Shown: positions 1-8,145, counted from the first letter of the stretch. The stretch is DNA of 64,000 nt from Streptomyces sp. YIM 121038 (GCF_006088715.1 NZ_CP030771.1:8306001-8370000), one strand, 5' to 3'. Made by a program: numbers and translations. Notes: generated by a model not told the origin, from the sequence alone.

Positions 1-236
1 CCCGCCCAGGCGCAGCCCGCGAAGAACCGGTCCGAGTAGTGCAGCTGGAACAGGCTCGGCGCGGCCCGGAACGGCACCCGCGCGACGTACCGGGGCACCG
101 GCAGCATCCCGCGCTCGCCGATGAGGGCGCGGAACTGCAGCGCAGCGCCGAGGAAGGCGACGAGGTAGACCGCGGCGAGCGCCCGCTGGAAGACCAGCCG
201 GCTCAGCCAGTACCCGTCAGCCGTGAACCACTCCAC
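1..236 (-). CDS. Lipase maturation factor family protein, N-terminal part (runs off the window)
   Basis: Only the first 78 codons are inside the window; the gene continues to the left. The reverse strand reads VEWFTADGYWLSRLVF at the N terminus, then a hydrophobic stretch (AAVYLVAFLGAALQF), then GERGMLPVPRYV and FQLHYSDRFF. This matches the start of bacterial LMF1-like (lipase maturation factor) membrane proteins, whose first helix is followed by a conserved Gly-Leu/Met-Leu-Pro loop. The start is GTG at 234-236, because no start codon occurs upstream in this frame before the neighbouring gene. The role of bacterial members is poorly known; vertebrate LMF1 helps lipase folding in the ER. The call rests on a short fragment. 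Confidence 0.72.
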   Translation of the reverse strand, partial: MEWFTADGYWLSRLVFQRALAAVYLVAFLGAALQFRALIGERGMLPVPRYVARVPFRAAPSLFQLHYSDRFFAGCAWA

Positions 237-298
237 CTCACCATTGTGACGCTGAGTGAGCCACCGGTCCCGTCGGCCCGCGCCGCGCGCGGCGGCCC

Positions 299-952
299 CT
301 AGGGCGTCACGAGCCCGGCCTCGTACGCGATGATCACCAGCTGCACCCGGTCGCGCGCCCCCAGCTTGGCGAGCAGCCGGGTCACATACGTCTTCGCCGT
401 GGCCACGCTGATGCACAGGCGCTCGGCCATCTCGGTGTTGGACAGGCCGCTGCCGACGAGCGTGAGCACCTCGCGCTCCCGCTCGGTGATGCCGGTGACC
501 TCCCGGGCCGGGGCGGCCGCGGCCCGCGGGCGGACCGCGAACTCCTTGATGAGGCGGCCGGTGACGCTCGGCGCGATCAGGCCGTCCCCGGCCGCGACGA
601 CCCGCACCGCGCCCAGGATGTCGTCGAGCGCCATGTCCTTGACCAGGAACCCCGACGCCCCGGCGCGCAGCGCCCCGTACACGTACTCGTCGTCGTCGAA
701 CGTCGTCAGGACGACGACCCTGGTGGCGCTCCCGGCCGCGGTGATCCGGCCGGTGGCCTCGATGCCGTCCACGCCGGGCATGCGGATGTCCATCACCACG
801 ACGTCGGGCGCGAGTTCCCCGGCGAGCCGGACGGCCTCGGCGCCGTCCCCGGCCTCGCCGACGACGTCGAGCCCCTCGGCCTCGGCGATGACCATGCTGA
901 GGGCCGTGCGCACCAGGGGCTGGTCGTCGACGAGCAGCACGCGGACCGTCAT
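299..952 (-). CDS. NarL/LuxR-family response regulator (DesR-like)
   Basis: A 217-aa two-component response regulator. The receiver domain (about 1-120) has the acidic pair in LLVDDQ, the phosphoacceptor Asp55 in VVMDIRMPG, the TT switch near 83 and Lys105 in GFLVKD. A LuxR-type HTH lies at about 150-212 (ITEREREVLTLVGSG, then the recognition helix ISVATAKTYV). The start ATG overlaps the stop of the upstream kinase by 4 bp (ATGA), so the two are translationally coupled. The pair is divergent from an ABC-2 exporter, a common arrangement in which the regulator controls the transporter in response to envelope stress. The inverted repeat at 2198-2269 is a plausible binding site, by inference. Confidence 0.95.
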   Translation of the reverse strand: MTVRVLLVDDQPLVRTALSMVIAEAEGLDVVGEAGDGAEAVRLAGELAPDVVVMDIRMPGVDGIEATGRITAAGSATRVVVLTTFDDDEYVYGALRAGASGFLVKDMALDDILGAVRVVAAGDGLIAPSVTGRLIKEFAVRPRAAAAPAREVTGITEREREVLTLVGSGLSNTEMAERLCISVATAKTYVTRLLAKLGARDRVQLVIIAYEAGLVTP

Positions 953-2175
953 CGCGCACCCGCCGGGACCGGAAGGCGCGCCGCGACCCGGAAGCCGCCG
1001 CCGGGGCAGGGCCGCGCGGAGAAGTCGCCGTGCAGCAGGCTCACCCGCTCCCGCATGCCGAGCAGCCCGTAGCCGGAGCCCTGGCCGTCCCCCGCGCCGG
1101 TGCCCTTGCCCTTGCCTTCGTCGACCACCTCGATCCGCAGCTCCTTGCGGTGGCGCTCCACGGTCACCCGGCAGGACGCGGTGCCCGCGTGCCGCACCAC
1201 GTTGGTGACCGCCTCCTGGATGATCCGGTACGCCGACACGTCGACCTCCGGCGGCAGCGGCCGGGGCGACCCCAGCCAGCGCACGTCGACGCGGACCCCG
1301 GCCGCCGTCGTCCGCGCGGCGAGCCGGTTGACGTCCGCGAGCCCCGGGCTCGGGTCGAGCGGCGCCGCGTCGGCGGCCCCGCCCGGCTCGGCCTGCCGCA
1401 GCGCGCCGAGCATCCGGCGCAGGCCCGACAGCGTGTCGCGGCTCGCGGTCTCCACCGCGCCGAGGGCGCCCCGCGCGAGCTCGGGCCGGGTGTCGATGAC
1501 GCGCCGGGCGGCACCGGCCTGGAGGGCGACGATGCCGATGGTGTGCGCGACCATGTCGTGCAGTTCGCGCGCGATGCGCAGCCGTTCGGCGGTGACCGCC
1601 TGCGCGGCCGCCTGGGCGCGCACCTGCTCGGCGTGCGCGCGGGACTCGTGCGTGGCCCGGCCGAGGAGCCAGGCGATGACGGCGGTGAGCGCGACGGTCA
1701 GCTCGGCGGAGGTGCCGACGACCCAGCCGCTCAGGAGCCGTACGGCGAGATAGGCGGCCAGGGTCCCGAGCGCCATGGCGAGGGCCACGGCCCCGGTCCT
1801 GCGCGGCCGGAACGCGGCGACGAAGTACAGGGCGACGTCGACCGCGAGGAACTGCAGCAGCGGGATCTCGCCCACGCTCAGCGGCATCGCCCCCAGGGCG
1901 GAACCGGCGAGCAGCAGCGTGAGGCCCCGCAGCGGGCGGCGTTCGACGCGGACGCAGCCCGCCAGGGTGACGGCGGTCGCGAGCGCGAGGGTCACCAGGC
2001 CGTCCCACCGGAAGAGCAGCACGCCCGGCCAGACGGACGGCTGCGACTCGCCGGGCAGCCGGAACCGGAAGAGGAAGGTGAGCGCCGAGCCCGCACACCA
2101 GGCGAGCGCCATCCAGGTGGCCGGGGAACGGCGCTTGAGCAGGGGCGGGGCCGATGTCGCGGACATGCCCGGCAT
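949..2175 (-). CDS. Sensor histidine kinase, HisKA_3 (DesK/NarX) type
   Basis: A membrane sensor kinase of about 408 aa. The first 170 residues hold about five hydrophobic segments, with little extracellular sequence between them. The HisKA_3 dimerization helix carries RIARELHDMVAH, where the His is the phosphorylation site. The HATPase domain has the N box YRIIQEAVTNVVRH and a G box (DEGKGKG ... GSGYGLLGMRERV). It should phosphorylate the coupled response regulator. The start is uncertain: ATGs lie at 2202, 2175 and 2166, none with a good Shine-Dalgarno. I use 2175 because 2202 lies inside the long inverted repeat of the divergent regulatory region. Confidence 0.9.
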   Translation of the reverse strand: MPGMSATSAPPLLKRRSPATWMALAWCAGSALTFLFRFRLPGESQPSVWPGVLLFRWDGLVTLALATAVTLAGCVRVERRPLRGLTLLLAGSALGAMPLSVGEIPLLQFLAVDVALYFVAAFRPRRTGAVALAMALGTLAAYLAVRLLSGWVVGTSAELTVALTAVIAWLLGRATHESRAHAEQVRAQAAAQAVTAERLRIARELHDMVAHTIGIVALQAGAARRVIDTRPELARGALGAVETASRDTLSGLRRMLGALRQAEPGGAADAAPLDPSPGLADVNRLAARTTAAGVRVDVRWLGSPRPLPPEVDVSAYRIIQEAVTNVVRHAGTASCRVTVERHRKELRIEVVDEGKGKGTGAGDGQGSGYGLLGMRERVSLLHGDFSARPCPGGGFRVAARLPVPAGAR

Positions 2176-2197
2176 CGTAACCAGATGATCGACAACG

Positions 2198-2269
2198 GGC
2201 ATCGGACCAGGGGTGTACACCCACGGTCGACACCCGGGCCCCGCCAAGTGTCAGCCCCGGTCCGATGCC
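2198..2269. promoter_or_regulatory. Large inverted repeat enclosing a 12-bp palindrome (candidate operator)
   Basis: In the divergent gap between the kinase and the ABC exporter, 2198-2213 (GGCATCGGACCAGGGG) is repeated inverted at 2255-2269 (CCCCGGTCCGATGCC), with one extra base in the left arm. Between the arms, 2211-2222 is the perfect palindrome GGGTGTACACCC. The symmetry fits a dimeric regulator controlling both transcription units. That the bound protein is the adjacent LuxR-type regulator is inference. Confidence 0.5.
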
Positions 2270-2301
2270 GAACGGCCCCCGGCGGCGGCACCGTTGTCCC
2301 C

Positions 2302-3294
2302 ATGATCGAAGTCATGGAGCTGACGAAGCGGTACGGCCCCACCACGGCCGTCGACGACCTGACGTTCAGCGTGCGCCCCGGCCGTGTCACCGGGTTCCTC
2401 GGGCCGAACGGGGCGGGCAAGTCCACCACCCTGCGCATGATCCTCGGCCTGAACGACCCGACGTCGGGCTCCGTCACCGTCGGCGGCCGCGCCTTCCGCG
2501 AACGGCCGCGGGGCCTGCGCCACGTGGGCGCGCTGCTCGACGCGGGGGACGTGCACGGGGGCCGCACCGGCGCCGCGCACCTGGCGGTCCTCGCCCGCTC
2601 CAACCGCATTCCGCGCCGCCGCGTCGAGGAGGTCCTCGCCGACGTCGGCCTCACCGGGGCGGCCGGGCGCCGCATCGGCGGCTTCTCGCTCGGCATGAAG
2701 CAGCGCGTGGGCATCGCCGCCGCGCTGCTCGGCGACCCGCCGGTGCTGCTGTTCGACGAGCCGCTCAACGGTCTCGACCCGGAAGGCGTGCTGTGGGTGC
2801 GCGGCCTGTTCCGGCGCCTGGCCGACGAGGGCCGCACCGTCTTCGTCTCCAGCCATCTGATGTCCGAGATGGAGCACACCGCCGACGACCTCGTCGTCAT
2901 CGGCCGCGGGCGGCTCATCGCGGCGGAGAGCCTGGAGCGGTTCGCGGCCCGCGGCAGCGGAGCGGGCGTGCGGGTGCGCACGCCCCGCGCGGCGGACCTC
3001 GCGCAGGTGCTGACCGCCCAGGGCGCGACCGTGCGGCGGGACGGCCCGCGCCTGACCGTGACCGGCCTGGACGCGGGCCGGGTCGGCGACCTGGCCTGCC
3101 GCCACGCCCTGCCGCTGCACGAACTGGTGGCCCACCAGGCCTCTTTGGAGGACGCCTTCATGGAACTCACCGCGGACAGCGCGGAATTCCGCACCGGCGA
3201 CGCCCCGCCCCGCACTGGAGAAGCCCTGGCCCGCACCCGTGAAGCCCCAGCCCGTACCGACGGCCCCCTCGCCCACCCCGGAGAGACCCGATGA
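2302..3294 (+). CDS. ABC-2 type exporter, ATP-binding subunit
   Basis: A 330-aa cytoplasmic ATPase. Walker A is GPNGAGKST near residue 40, the signature is FSLGMKQRVG, Walker B is VLLFDEPLNGLDP, and the switch His is in FVSSHLMSEME. It resembles CcmA/BcrA-type subunits of exporters for drugs or peptides. The ATG at 2302 follows the divergent regulatory region. The stop overlaps the permease start by 4 bp (ATGA). The C-terminal tail after about residue 295 is built from a seven-residue unit (RTGDAPP, RTGEALA, RTREAPA, RTDGPLA, HPGETR) encoded by 21-bp repeats, an unusual extension for this family. Confidence 0.95.
   Translation: MIEVMELTKRYGPTTAVDDLTFSVRPGRVTGFLGPNGAGKSTTLRMILGLNDPTSGSVTVGGRAFRERPRGLRHVGALLDAGDVHGGRTGAAHLAVLARSNRIPRRRVEEVLADVGLTGAAGRRIGGFSLGMKQRVGIAAALLGDPPVLLFDEPLNGLDPEGVLWVRGLFRRLADEGRTVFVSSHLMSEMEHTADDLVVIGRGRLIAAESLERFAARGSGAGVRVRTPRAADLAQVLTAQGATVRRDGPRLTVTGLDAGRVGDLACRHALPLHELVAHQASLEDAFMELTADSAEFRTGDAPPRTGEALARTREAPARTDGPLAHPGETR
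3190..3294 (+). repeat. 21-bp tandem repeat encoding the C-terminal tail of the ABC ATPase
   Basis: Units lie at 3190-3210, 3211-3231, 3232-3252 and 3253-3273, followed by a degenerate fifth at 3274-3294 that contains the stop codon. Each unit begins CGCAC or CGTAC and encodes Arg-Thr followed by five variable residues. The period is a multiple of three, so copy-number change would lengthen the tail without shifting frame. Confidence 0.8.
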
Positions 3295-4145
3295 CCGCGC
3301 ACCTGACCCTGCCCCGTGACGCCGCCGCGACGGCGCCCGCCGAGCCCCGTGCCCGCTTCCGCGACCTGCTCGCCGCCGAGTGGCTCAAGCTGTGGTCGCT
3401 GCGCTCCACCCCGTGGACGTACGCGGTCGTCCTCCTCGCCGTCGTGGGCTTCAACACGGGTACGGCGTACGACACCTACCGCTACTGGACGGACCGCGAC
3501 GCGCGGAGCCGGGCCGACTTCGTCCAGGACGGCATCGCGCTCCAGGAGGCCTTCACCGGCAACGCCGCCACCATCCTCGTGCTCGCGGCCGGAGCCGTCG
3601 GCGCCATCACCGTGACCGGTGAGTACGGCACCGGGCTCATCCGCACGACGTTCGCGGCCGTCCCGGCGCGCCGGTCCGTGATGGCGGCCAAGGCGGCCGT
3701 CCTCGCCGCGGTCACGACCGTGCTCGGCGCGCTGATCGCGGTGGCGTCCTTCGCCACCACCCAGGCGATCCTGTCCGGCCGCGGCCTCGGCGTCCCCTTC
3801 GGCCACCCCGGCGCCCTCCGCGTCATCACGGCCTCGGCGCTGCTGCTGCCCGTCGGCGCGCTCACGGGCATGGCGATCGGCACGCTGGTGCGGCACATGG
3901 GCACGACGATCGTCCTGAGCGTCGTCACGCTCCTCGTCCTGCCCGTGGTCTTCTCCTCCGACCGGTACTGGTCCGCGGTGGTGGCGCACGCGATGCCGCT
4001 GGAGGCCTGGCAGCGCCTGACGCAGCCGCACACCTTCGTGACCCCGTTCCCGTGGTCGACGGGCGGCGCATGGACGGTGTACGCGGCCTGGGCCGCGGCG
4101 GCGGTACTGATCACGGTGGTGGGGGTGCACCGCAGGGACCAGTGA
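3291..4145 (+). CDS. ABC-2 type exporter, permease subunit
   Basis: A 284-aa integral membrane protein coupled to the ATPase by a 4-bp overlap. The N terminus is cytoplasmic (FRDLLAAEWLKLWSLRSTPW, a pattern typical of ABC-2 permeases), followed by about six hydrophobic helices: AVVLLAVVGF, TILVLAAGAVGAI, VLAAVTTVLGALIAV, LLLPVGALTGMAIG, IVLSVVTLLVLPVVF and VYAAWAAAAVLITVVG. The segment after helix 2, VTGEYGTGLIRTTFAAVPAR, is a conserved loop in this permease group. With the upstream ATPase it forms a dimeric exporter probably regulated by the divergent two-component system. The substrate cannot be read from the sequence. Confidence 0.93.
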   Translation: MTAHLTLPRDAAATAPAEPRARFRDLLAAEWLKLWSLRSTPWTYAVVLLAVVGFNTGTAYDTYRYWTDRDARSRADFVQDGIALQEAFTGNAATILVLAAGAVGAITVTGEYGTGLIRTTFAAVPARRSVMAAKAAVLAAVTTVLGALIAVASFATTQAILSGRGLGVPFGHPGALRVITASALLLPVGALTGMAIGTLVRHMGTTIVLSVVTLLVLPVVFSSDRYWSAVVAHAMPLEAWQRLTQPHTFVTPFPWSTGGAWTVYAAWAAAAVLITVVGVHRRDQ

Positions 4146-4244
4146 CCGGGGCCGGTGCCCTTGAGCCGTGAGCGGGAGCGGCGGCGCGGGGCGGTGCCCG
4201 CGGGGGCCCACCCCGGCCCGCGCTCCCAGCCCGCACATCCCGCC

Positions 4245-4386
4245 GGGCTCGGGGCCCGCTCGGCTCGGGGCCCGCCCGGCTCGGGCCCGCTCGGCTCGGG
4301 GCCCGCCCGTCCCGGGGCCCGCCCGTCCCGGGGCCCGCCCGTCCCGGGGCCCGCCCGGCTCGGGGTCCGCCCGTCCCGGGCCCGTG
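4245..4386. repeat. 16-bp GC-only tandem array with GGGCCC palindromes
   Basis: The stretch 4146-4637 has no gene I can support. Most of it is almost pure G+C, and 4245-4386 is an array of about nine units close to CGGCTCGGGGCCCGCC or CGTCCCGGGGCCCGCC. Units 3 and 9 are 15 bp, the rest 16. Each unit contains the palindrome GGGCCC, so the array could fold into alternative hairpins. It separates the ABC exporter from the lipoprotein gene at 4638 and may act as a terminator or simply be a slippage-generated satellite. Translation through it gives only Pro/Gly/Arg/Ala low-complexity sequence. Confidence 0.75.
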
Positions 4387-4637
4387 GCCCGTCCCGGGCC
4401 CCCGCTCCGCCCGCCCCGTCCGGGCACCTGCCGGTCGCGCGCGGGGCCCGGCCCCGCTGCTCGCCCGTCCTGCCGGGCGGGCCGGGGCCCCTGCCCGGCG
4501 CGCGCAAGGGGCCTGCTCGGGGCCCCGCCCCGTACTGCTGCCCCGTCCCGCCCCGGGACCCCGCTCCGCTTGCGGGCCGACCGGTCCCGGTCCAGACAAT
4601 AGGGGGCAATCTGCCCGGCGACAGGCGGGAGACACCC

Positions 4638-5852
4638 GTGGGCGCGACGCTCCGCACGTACGCGACGGCCTTCGCGACAGCCGTGGCCCTGGCGGCCTCC
4701 GGCTGCTCCGGGGGCGACGGCGACACCACCACCAAGGACACCGCCGAGAGCGGGCGCGAGCTGTTCCTCCAGCCCGTCGCCGCCCAGGGGCCCGACCCCT
4801 TCACCGCGTCCACCGCCAGGGCCGCCGCGAGCCCCCCGCCCGTCACCCGTTCGCCGCAGCCCTCGCCCACCGGCTCCGCCTCGCCCACCGACCAGGGCCT
4901 GCGCTCCCTCGCGGGCGGCACGCCGGGCCTGTACGGCGGCACGCACCGGGTCGGCAGCTGCGACGTCGGCCGGCAGATCGACTTCCTCACCGCGGACCGG
5001 GCCAAGGCCGCCGCCTTCGCCGAGGCGTCGGGCATCGCGCGGAGCGGCATCCCCGCGTATCTGCGCGGCCTCACGCCGGTCGTGCTGCGCGCCGACACCC
5101 GGATCACCAACCACGGCTACCGCGACGGACACGCCAACAGCTTCCAGTCCGTGCTCCAGGCGGGCACCGCCGTCCTCGTCGACGACCGGGGCCTGCCCCG
5201 GGTGCGCTGCGCCTGCGGCAACCCCCTGAAGCCGCCCGTCGCCTTCCGCCAGGCCCCGCGCCACAGCGGCGAGCCCTGGAGCGGCTACCGGCCCACCCAG
5301 GTGATCATCGTGACCCCGGCGCCCCGCCCGATCACCCACATCACGATCATCAACATCGTCAACAACACCTGGATCGAGCGGCGGACCGGCGACGAGGACG
5401 GCGGCGACGACCGCCCCGTGCCGCCCCCGGACCCGACCCCCACAGGGCCCACCGACCCGACCTCGCCCGACGGGACGACTCCGGAGGAGACCTCGCCCGA
5501 CGCGACCTCGCCCGACGAGAGCAGCGAGGAGCCCGATCCCACCGGTTCGGACGGCAGCCCGGAGCCCGACGGCACCGAGGAAGGCACCACCCCCGGCGAG
5601 GACACCACGTCCACGGACTGCCCCACGCCCGGCACCGGCACCCCCGAGGACGCCGTCCCGTCCCCGCTCCCGCCGGGCTGCCCCTCGCCCTCCGACCCGC
5701 TCCTGGAGCCGGACACCCCGACGCCGCCCGACGACACCGACGTGGTGCCGCCGCCCGGCCAGGACACCGGGCCCGGCGTCGGCGGGGAGACGGTGCCGGA
5801 CGTCCCCGGCCTGCCGGACGGCCCCACCGGCCCCGACGCCTTCGCCGGATGA
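4638..5852 (+). CDS. DUF6777-like secreted lipoprotein
   Basis: A predicted lipoprotein of 404 aa. The signal peptide (VGATLRTYATAFATAVA) ends in the lipobox LAASGC at about residues 17-22. A globular region (about 85-235) contains GTHRVGSCDVGRQIDFL, LRGLTPVVLRADTRITNHGY, VLVDDRGLPRVRCACGNPL and ITHITIINIVNNTWIERR, a layout I associate with the actinobacterial DUF6777 family of unknown function. From about 240 on, the tail is Pro/Asp/Glu/Thr/Ser-rich and acidic, like a wall-spanning spacer. The GTG at 4638 is chosen because GGCGGGAG sits just upstream and because in-frame sequence further 5' is the GC array. Confidence 0.8.
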   Translation: MGATLRTYATAFATAVALAASGCSGGDGDTTTKDTAESGRELFLQPVAAQGPDPFTASTARAAASPPPVTRSPQPSPTGSASPTDQGLRSLAGGTPGLYGGTHRVGSCDVGRQIDFLTADRAKAAAFAEASGIARSGIPAYLRGLTPVVLRADTRITNHGYRDGHANSFQSVLQAGTAVLVDDRGLPRVRCACGNPLKPPVAFRQAPRHSGEPWSGYRPTQVIIVTPAPRPITHITIINIVNNTWIERRTGDEDGGDDRPVPPPDPTPTGPTDPTSPDGTTPEETSPDATSPDESSEEPDPTGSDGSPEPDGTEEGTTPGEDTTSTDCPTPGTGTPEDAVPSPLPPGCPSPSDPLLEPDTPTPPDDTDVVPPPGQDTGPGVGGETVPDVPGLPDGPTGPDAFAG

Positions 5853-5914
5853 CCCGCGACGACCGTCGCCAGCAGGGACGACGCCGTGCGCGTGCGGCCG
5901 TCCCCGCGGGCGCC

Positions 5915-5920
5915 TAGCGT
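5915..5920 (+). promoter_or_regulatory. -10-like hexamer TAGCGT, possible leaderless start
   Basis: TAGCGT ends 6 nt before the ATG at 5927, with no Shine-Dalgarno between. This spacing would put the transcription start at or next to the A of ATG, as in leaderless actinobacterial genes. The assignment is by pattern only. Confidence 0.4.
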
Positions 5921-5926
5921 TGGCCC

Positions 5927-8035
5927 ATGGACGCGGGCACGGAAGGTGTCGAGGCGGCCGTGCGGCGCTGCTGCGACGGCTCCGCAGCCGCCGCCCCCCG
6001 CTGTTTCCTCGCCAGTTACGGGCCCGGACTCGGCATGGGCAGCTTCGACTGGGACCTGGGCAGCAGGCTGCTGTTCCTGGACGAGGAGGCCCTCGCCCTG
6101 TTCGACCTTCGCCCCGAGGAGTTCGACAACCGGCCCGAGAGCCTCGCCGGGCGGGTGCTGCCCGTCGAGGCCCACCGCCTCGACAGCCAGGTCTCGCAGG
6201 CCATGAAGGACGGCAGCCTCAACTACGGCGCGTACTTCCGCGTCCGCCGCCGCGACGGCACCCTGAACTGGACCCACACCCAGGGCCACATCCTGCGCGA
6301 CGCCACCGGCCGCCCGCTGCGCATCGTCGGCATCGTGCGCGACGCCACCCGCGAGCTCAGCGAGCGGACGGCCCACCGCGAACGCGTCGAGGCCGAGGCG
6401 GACCGGCGCCGCCGTACGAGCATCGTGCGGAACACCACGGCGGCCCTCGCCCACGCCCGGACCGTCGCCGACGTCATCGACGTCCTCAAGGACCGGCACG
6501 GCCTGGCCAACCTCGGCGCGTCCAACATCGTCATGGGCCTCGTCGAGTCCGGGCGGATCCGCCTCGTCGCCGAGGGCCCGTCCGGCAGTTACGTGCCCGG
6601 CACCCGCGTCACCCGCGTCGACGAGCCGTACCCGATGAGCGAGACCGTGCGCACGCTCTCCCCGCGCTTCATCGAGTCGCCGGCCGACTTCGCGTCCTCG
6701 TACCCGATCCTGTGGCCGCACATCGAGCACCTGGGCATCACGGCCGCCGCCTATCTGCCGCTGATCGCGCAGGCCCGGCCCATCGGCGCGCTCGGCCTGC
6801 TCTACCAGGACAGGACCGGCTTCACCGACGAGGAGCGCAACGTCATCGTGGCGCTCGGCAGCAGCATCGCGCAGAGCCTGCAGCGGGCCATGTTCTACGA
6901 ACAGGAGAAGGACCTCGCGCAGGGCCTCCAGCAGGCCATGCTGCCGCGCACCGTCCCCGGCGTGCCCGGCGCCGACATCGCCGTGCGCTACCGCAGCGCG
7001 GCGCTCGGCCGCGACGTCGGCGGCGACTGGTACGACGTCATCCCGCTGCCCGGCGGCCGCGTCGGCGCCGTCATCGGCGACGTCCAGGGCCACGACACGC
7101 ACGCCGCCGCCGTCATGGGCCAACTGCGCATCGTGCTGCGCGCGTACGCCGCCGAGGGCCACACCCCCGCCACCGTCGTGGCCCGCGCCTCCGGCTTCCT
7201 GCACGAGCTGGACACCGACCGCTTCGCCACCTGTCTGTACGTCGAGGCCGACCTGTCCACCGGCGTGGTCCAGCTGGTGCGCGCCGGGCACATCGACCCG
7301 CTGCTCCAGCTGACCGACGGCACCTGCCGCCGGGTGCCCGTCGAGGGCGGACTGCCGCTCGGCCTCTCCGCCGAGTTCGGGCGGCTCGACTACCCCGTCA
7401 CGACCCTCGAACTCGACCCCGGCCAGACCCTGTTGCTCTACACCGACGGCCTCGTCGAGGAGCCCGGCGCCGATCTCGACGACGGCACCCGGGCCCTGGC
7501 CGAGCTCGTCAGCACCGGCCCGCGCGACCTGGAACACCTCGCCGACCTGCTGTGCGGCAGCGTCGACGACGGCCGGGGCGACGACGACACGGCCCTGCTC
7601 CTGCTGCGCCGCGTCGCGGTGGACGCGCCGCGCTCCGGCGGACGGCTCCAGCAGCACGTCGCGCCCGGCGACCCCGACGGCCTCGCCGAGGCCCGGCACA
7701 TGATCCGCGCGGCCGTCCGCGCCTGGGGCGCGCGGGGCCGGGCCGACGAGATCGAACTCGCCGCCGACGAGCTGATCACCAACGCCCTGATGCACACCGA
7801 CGGGCCCGCCGTCGTCACCCTGCGCGTCGTCAGCGGCGCCGACCGGCGGCTCCGCGTCGACGTCGAGGACTCCTCCAGCGCGCTGCCGCGCCTGCGCGAG
7901 GCCTCCGACGACGGCGTCTCCGGACGCGGTCTGCTGCTCGTGGACCGGCTCGCGGACGTGTGGGGCGTGGACTCGCGGGGGAGCGGCAAGTGCGTGTGGT
8001 GCGAGTTCGTCGTCCCGGCGCGGGGCGCCGTCTGA
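5927..8035 (+). CDS. PAS-GAF-SpoIIE (PP2C) serine/threonine phosphatase with C-terminal HATPase domain
   Basis: A 702-aa soluble signalling protein. A PAS/PAC domain (about 30-140; YFRVRRRDGTLNWTHTQGH) is followed by a GAF domain (about 160-320). The SpoIIE-type PP2C phosphatase (about 335-565) carries LGRDVGGDWYDVIPL, GDVQGHD, LLLYTDGLVE and GDDDTALLLL, with the metal-binding Asp residues intact. An anti-sigma-type HATPase domain (about 580-700) has ELAADELITNAL and GRGLLLVDRLAD. Such proteins dephosphorylate anti-anti-sigma factors and may also act as anti-sigma kinases in partner-switching networks. No partner gene lies beside it. Start at 5927. Confidence 0.93.
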   Translation: MDAGTEGVEAAVRRCCDGSAAAAPRCFLASYGPGLGMGSFDWDLGSRLLFLDEEALALFDLRPEEFDNRPESLAGRVLPVEAHRLDSQVSQAMKDGSLNYGAYFRVRRRDGTLNWTHTQGHILRDATGRPLRIVGIVRDATRELSERTAHRERVEAEADRRRRTSIVRNTTAALAHARTVADVIDVLKDRHGLANLGASNIVMGLVESGRIRLVAEGPSGSYVPGTRVTRVDEPYPMSETVRTLSPRFIESPADFASSYPILWPHIEHLGITAAAYLPLIAQARPIGALGLLYQDRTGFTDEERNVIVALGSSIAQSLQRAMFYEQEKDLAQGLQQAMLPRTVPGVPGADIAVRYRSAALGRDVGGDWYDVIPLPGGRVGAVIGDVQGHDTHAAAVMGQLRIVLRAYAAEGHTPATVVARASGFLHELDTDRFATCLYVEADLSTGVVQLVRAGHIDPLLQLTDGTCRRVPVEGGLPLGLSAEFGRLDYPVTTLELDPGQTLLLYTDGLVEEPGADLDDGTRALAELVSTGPRDLEHLADLLCGSVDDGRGDDDTALLLLRRVAVDAPRSGGRLQQHVAPGDPDGLAEARHMIRAAVRAWGARGRADEIELAADELITNALMHTDGPAVVTLRVVSGADRRLRVDVEDSSSALPRLREASDDGVSGRGLLLVDRLADVWGVDSRGSGKCVWCEFVVPARGAV

Positions 8036-8066
8036 CCGGGGCGTGAAGGAGATCACAGCGCCCGGT

Positions 8067-8093
8067 CGTCACGCTTTCCCGGCGCGGCGTGTC
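8067..8093 (+). promoter_or_regulatory. Candidate ECF41-type promoter (CGTCACG-N16-TGTC)
   Basis: CGTCACG at 8067-8073 and TGTC at 8090-8093 are separated by 16 nt. The motif I recall for ECF41 sigma factors is TGTCACA-N16-CGTC, so the core GTCAC and GTC match at the right spacing but the outer bases differ. It lies about 50 nt upstream of the sigma-factor start and could allow autoregulation of the sigma-glycosylase operon. Confidence 0.35.
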
Positions 8094-8145
8094 TCGATGG
8101 GCGGCCGGGAAACGAGCCCGGTGGCCGGTCGAGCAGAGGAGCCGC

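Noticed and set aside
4155..4637. In-frame N-terminal extension of the DUF6777-like lipoprotein through the GC array
   Set aside because: Translation gives only Pro/Gly/Arg/Ala low-complexity sequence and would bury the signal peptide. GTG 4638 has a ribosome-binding site and gives a proper lipobox.
1992..5339. Very long reverse-strand open frame (over 1100 codons) across the ABC exporter genes
   Set aside because: It is antisense to genes with clear Walker motifs and membrane helices, has Arg/Gly/Pro/Ala-biased composition and no recognisable domain. Long antisense frames are normal at this GC content.
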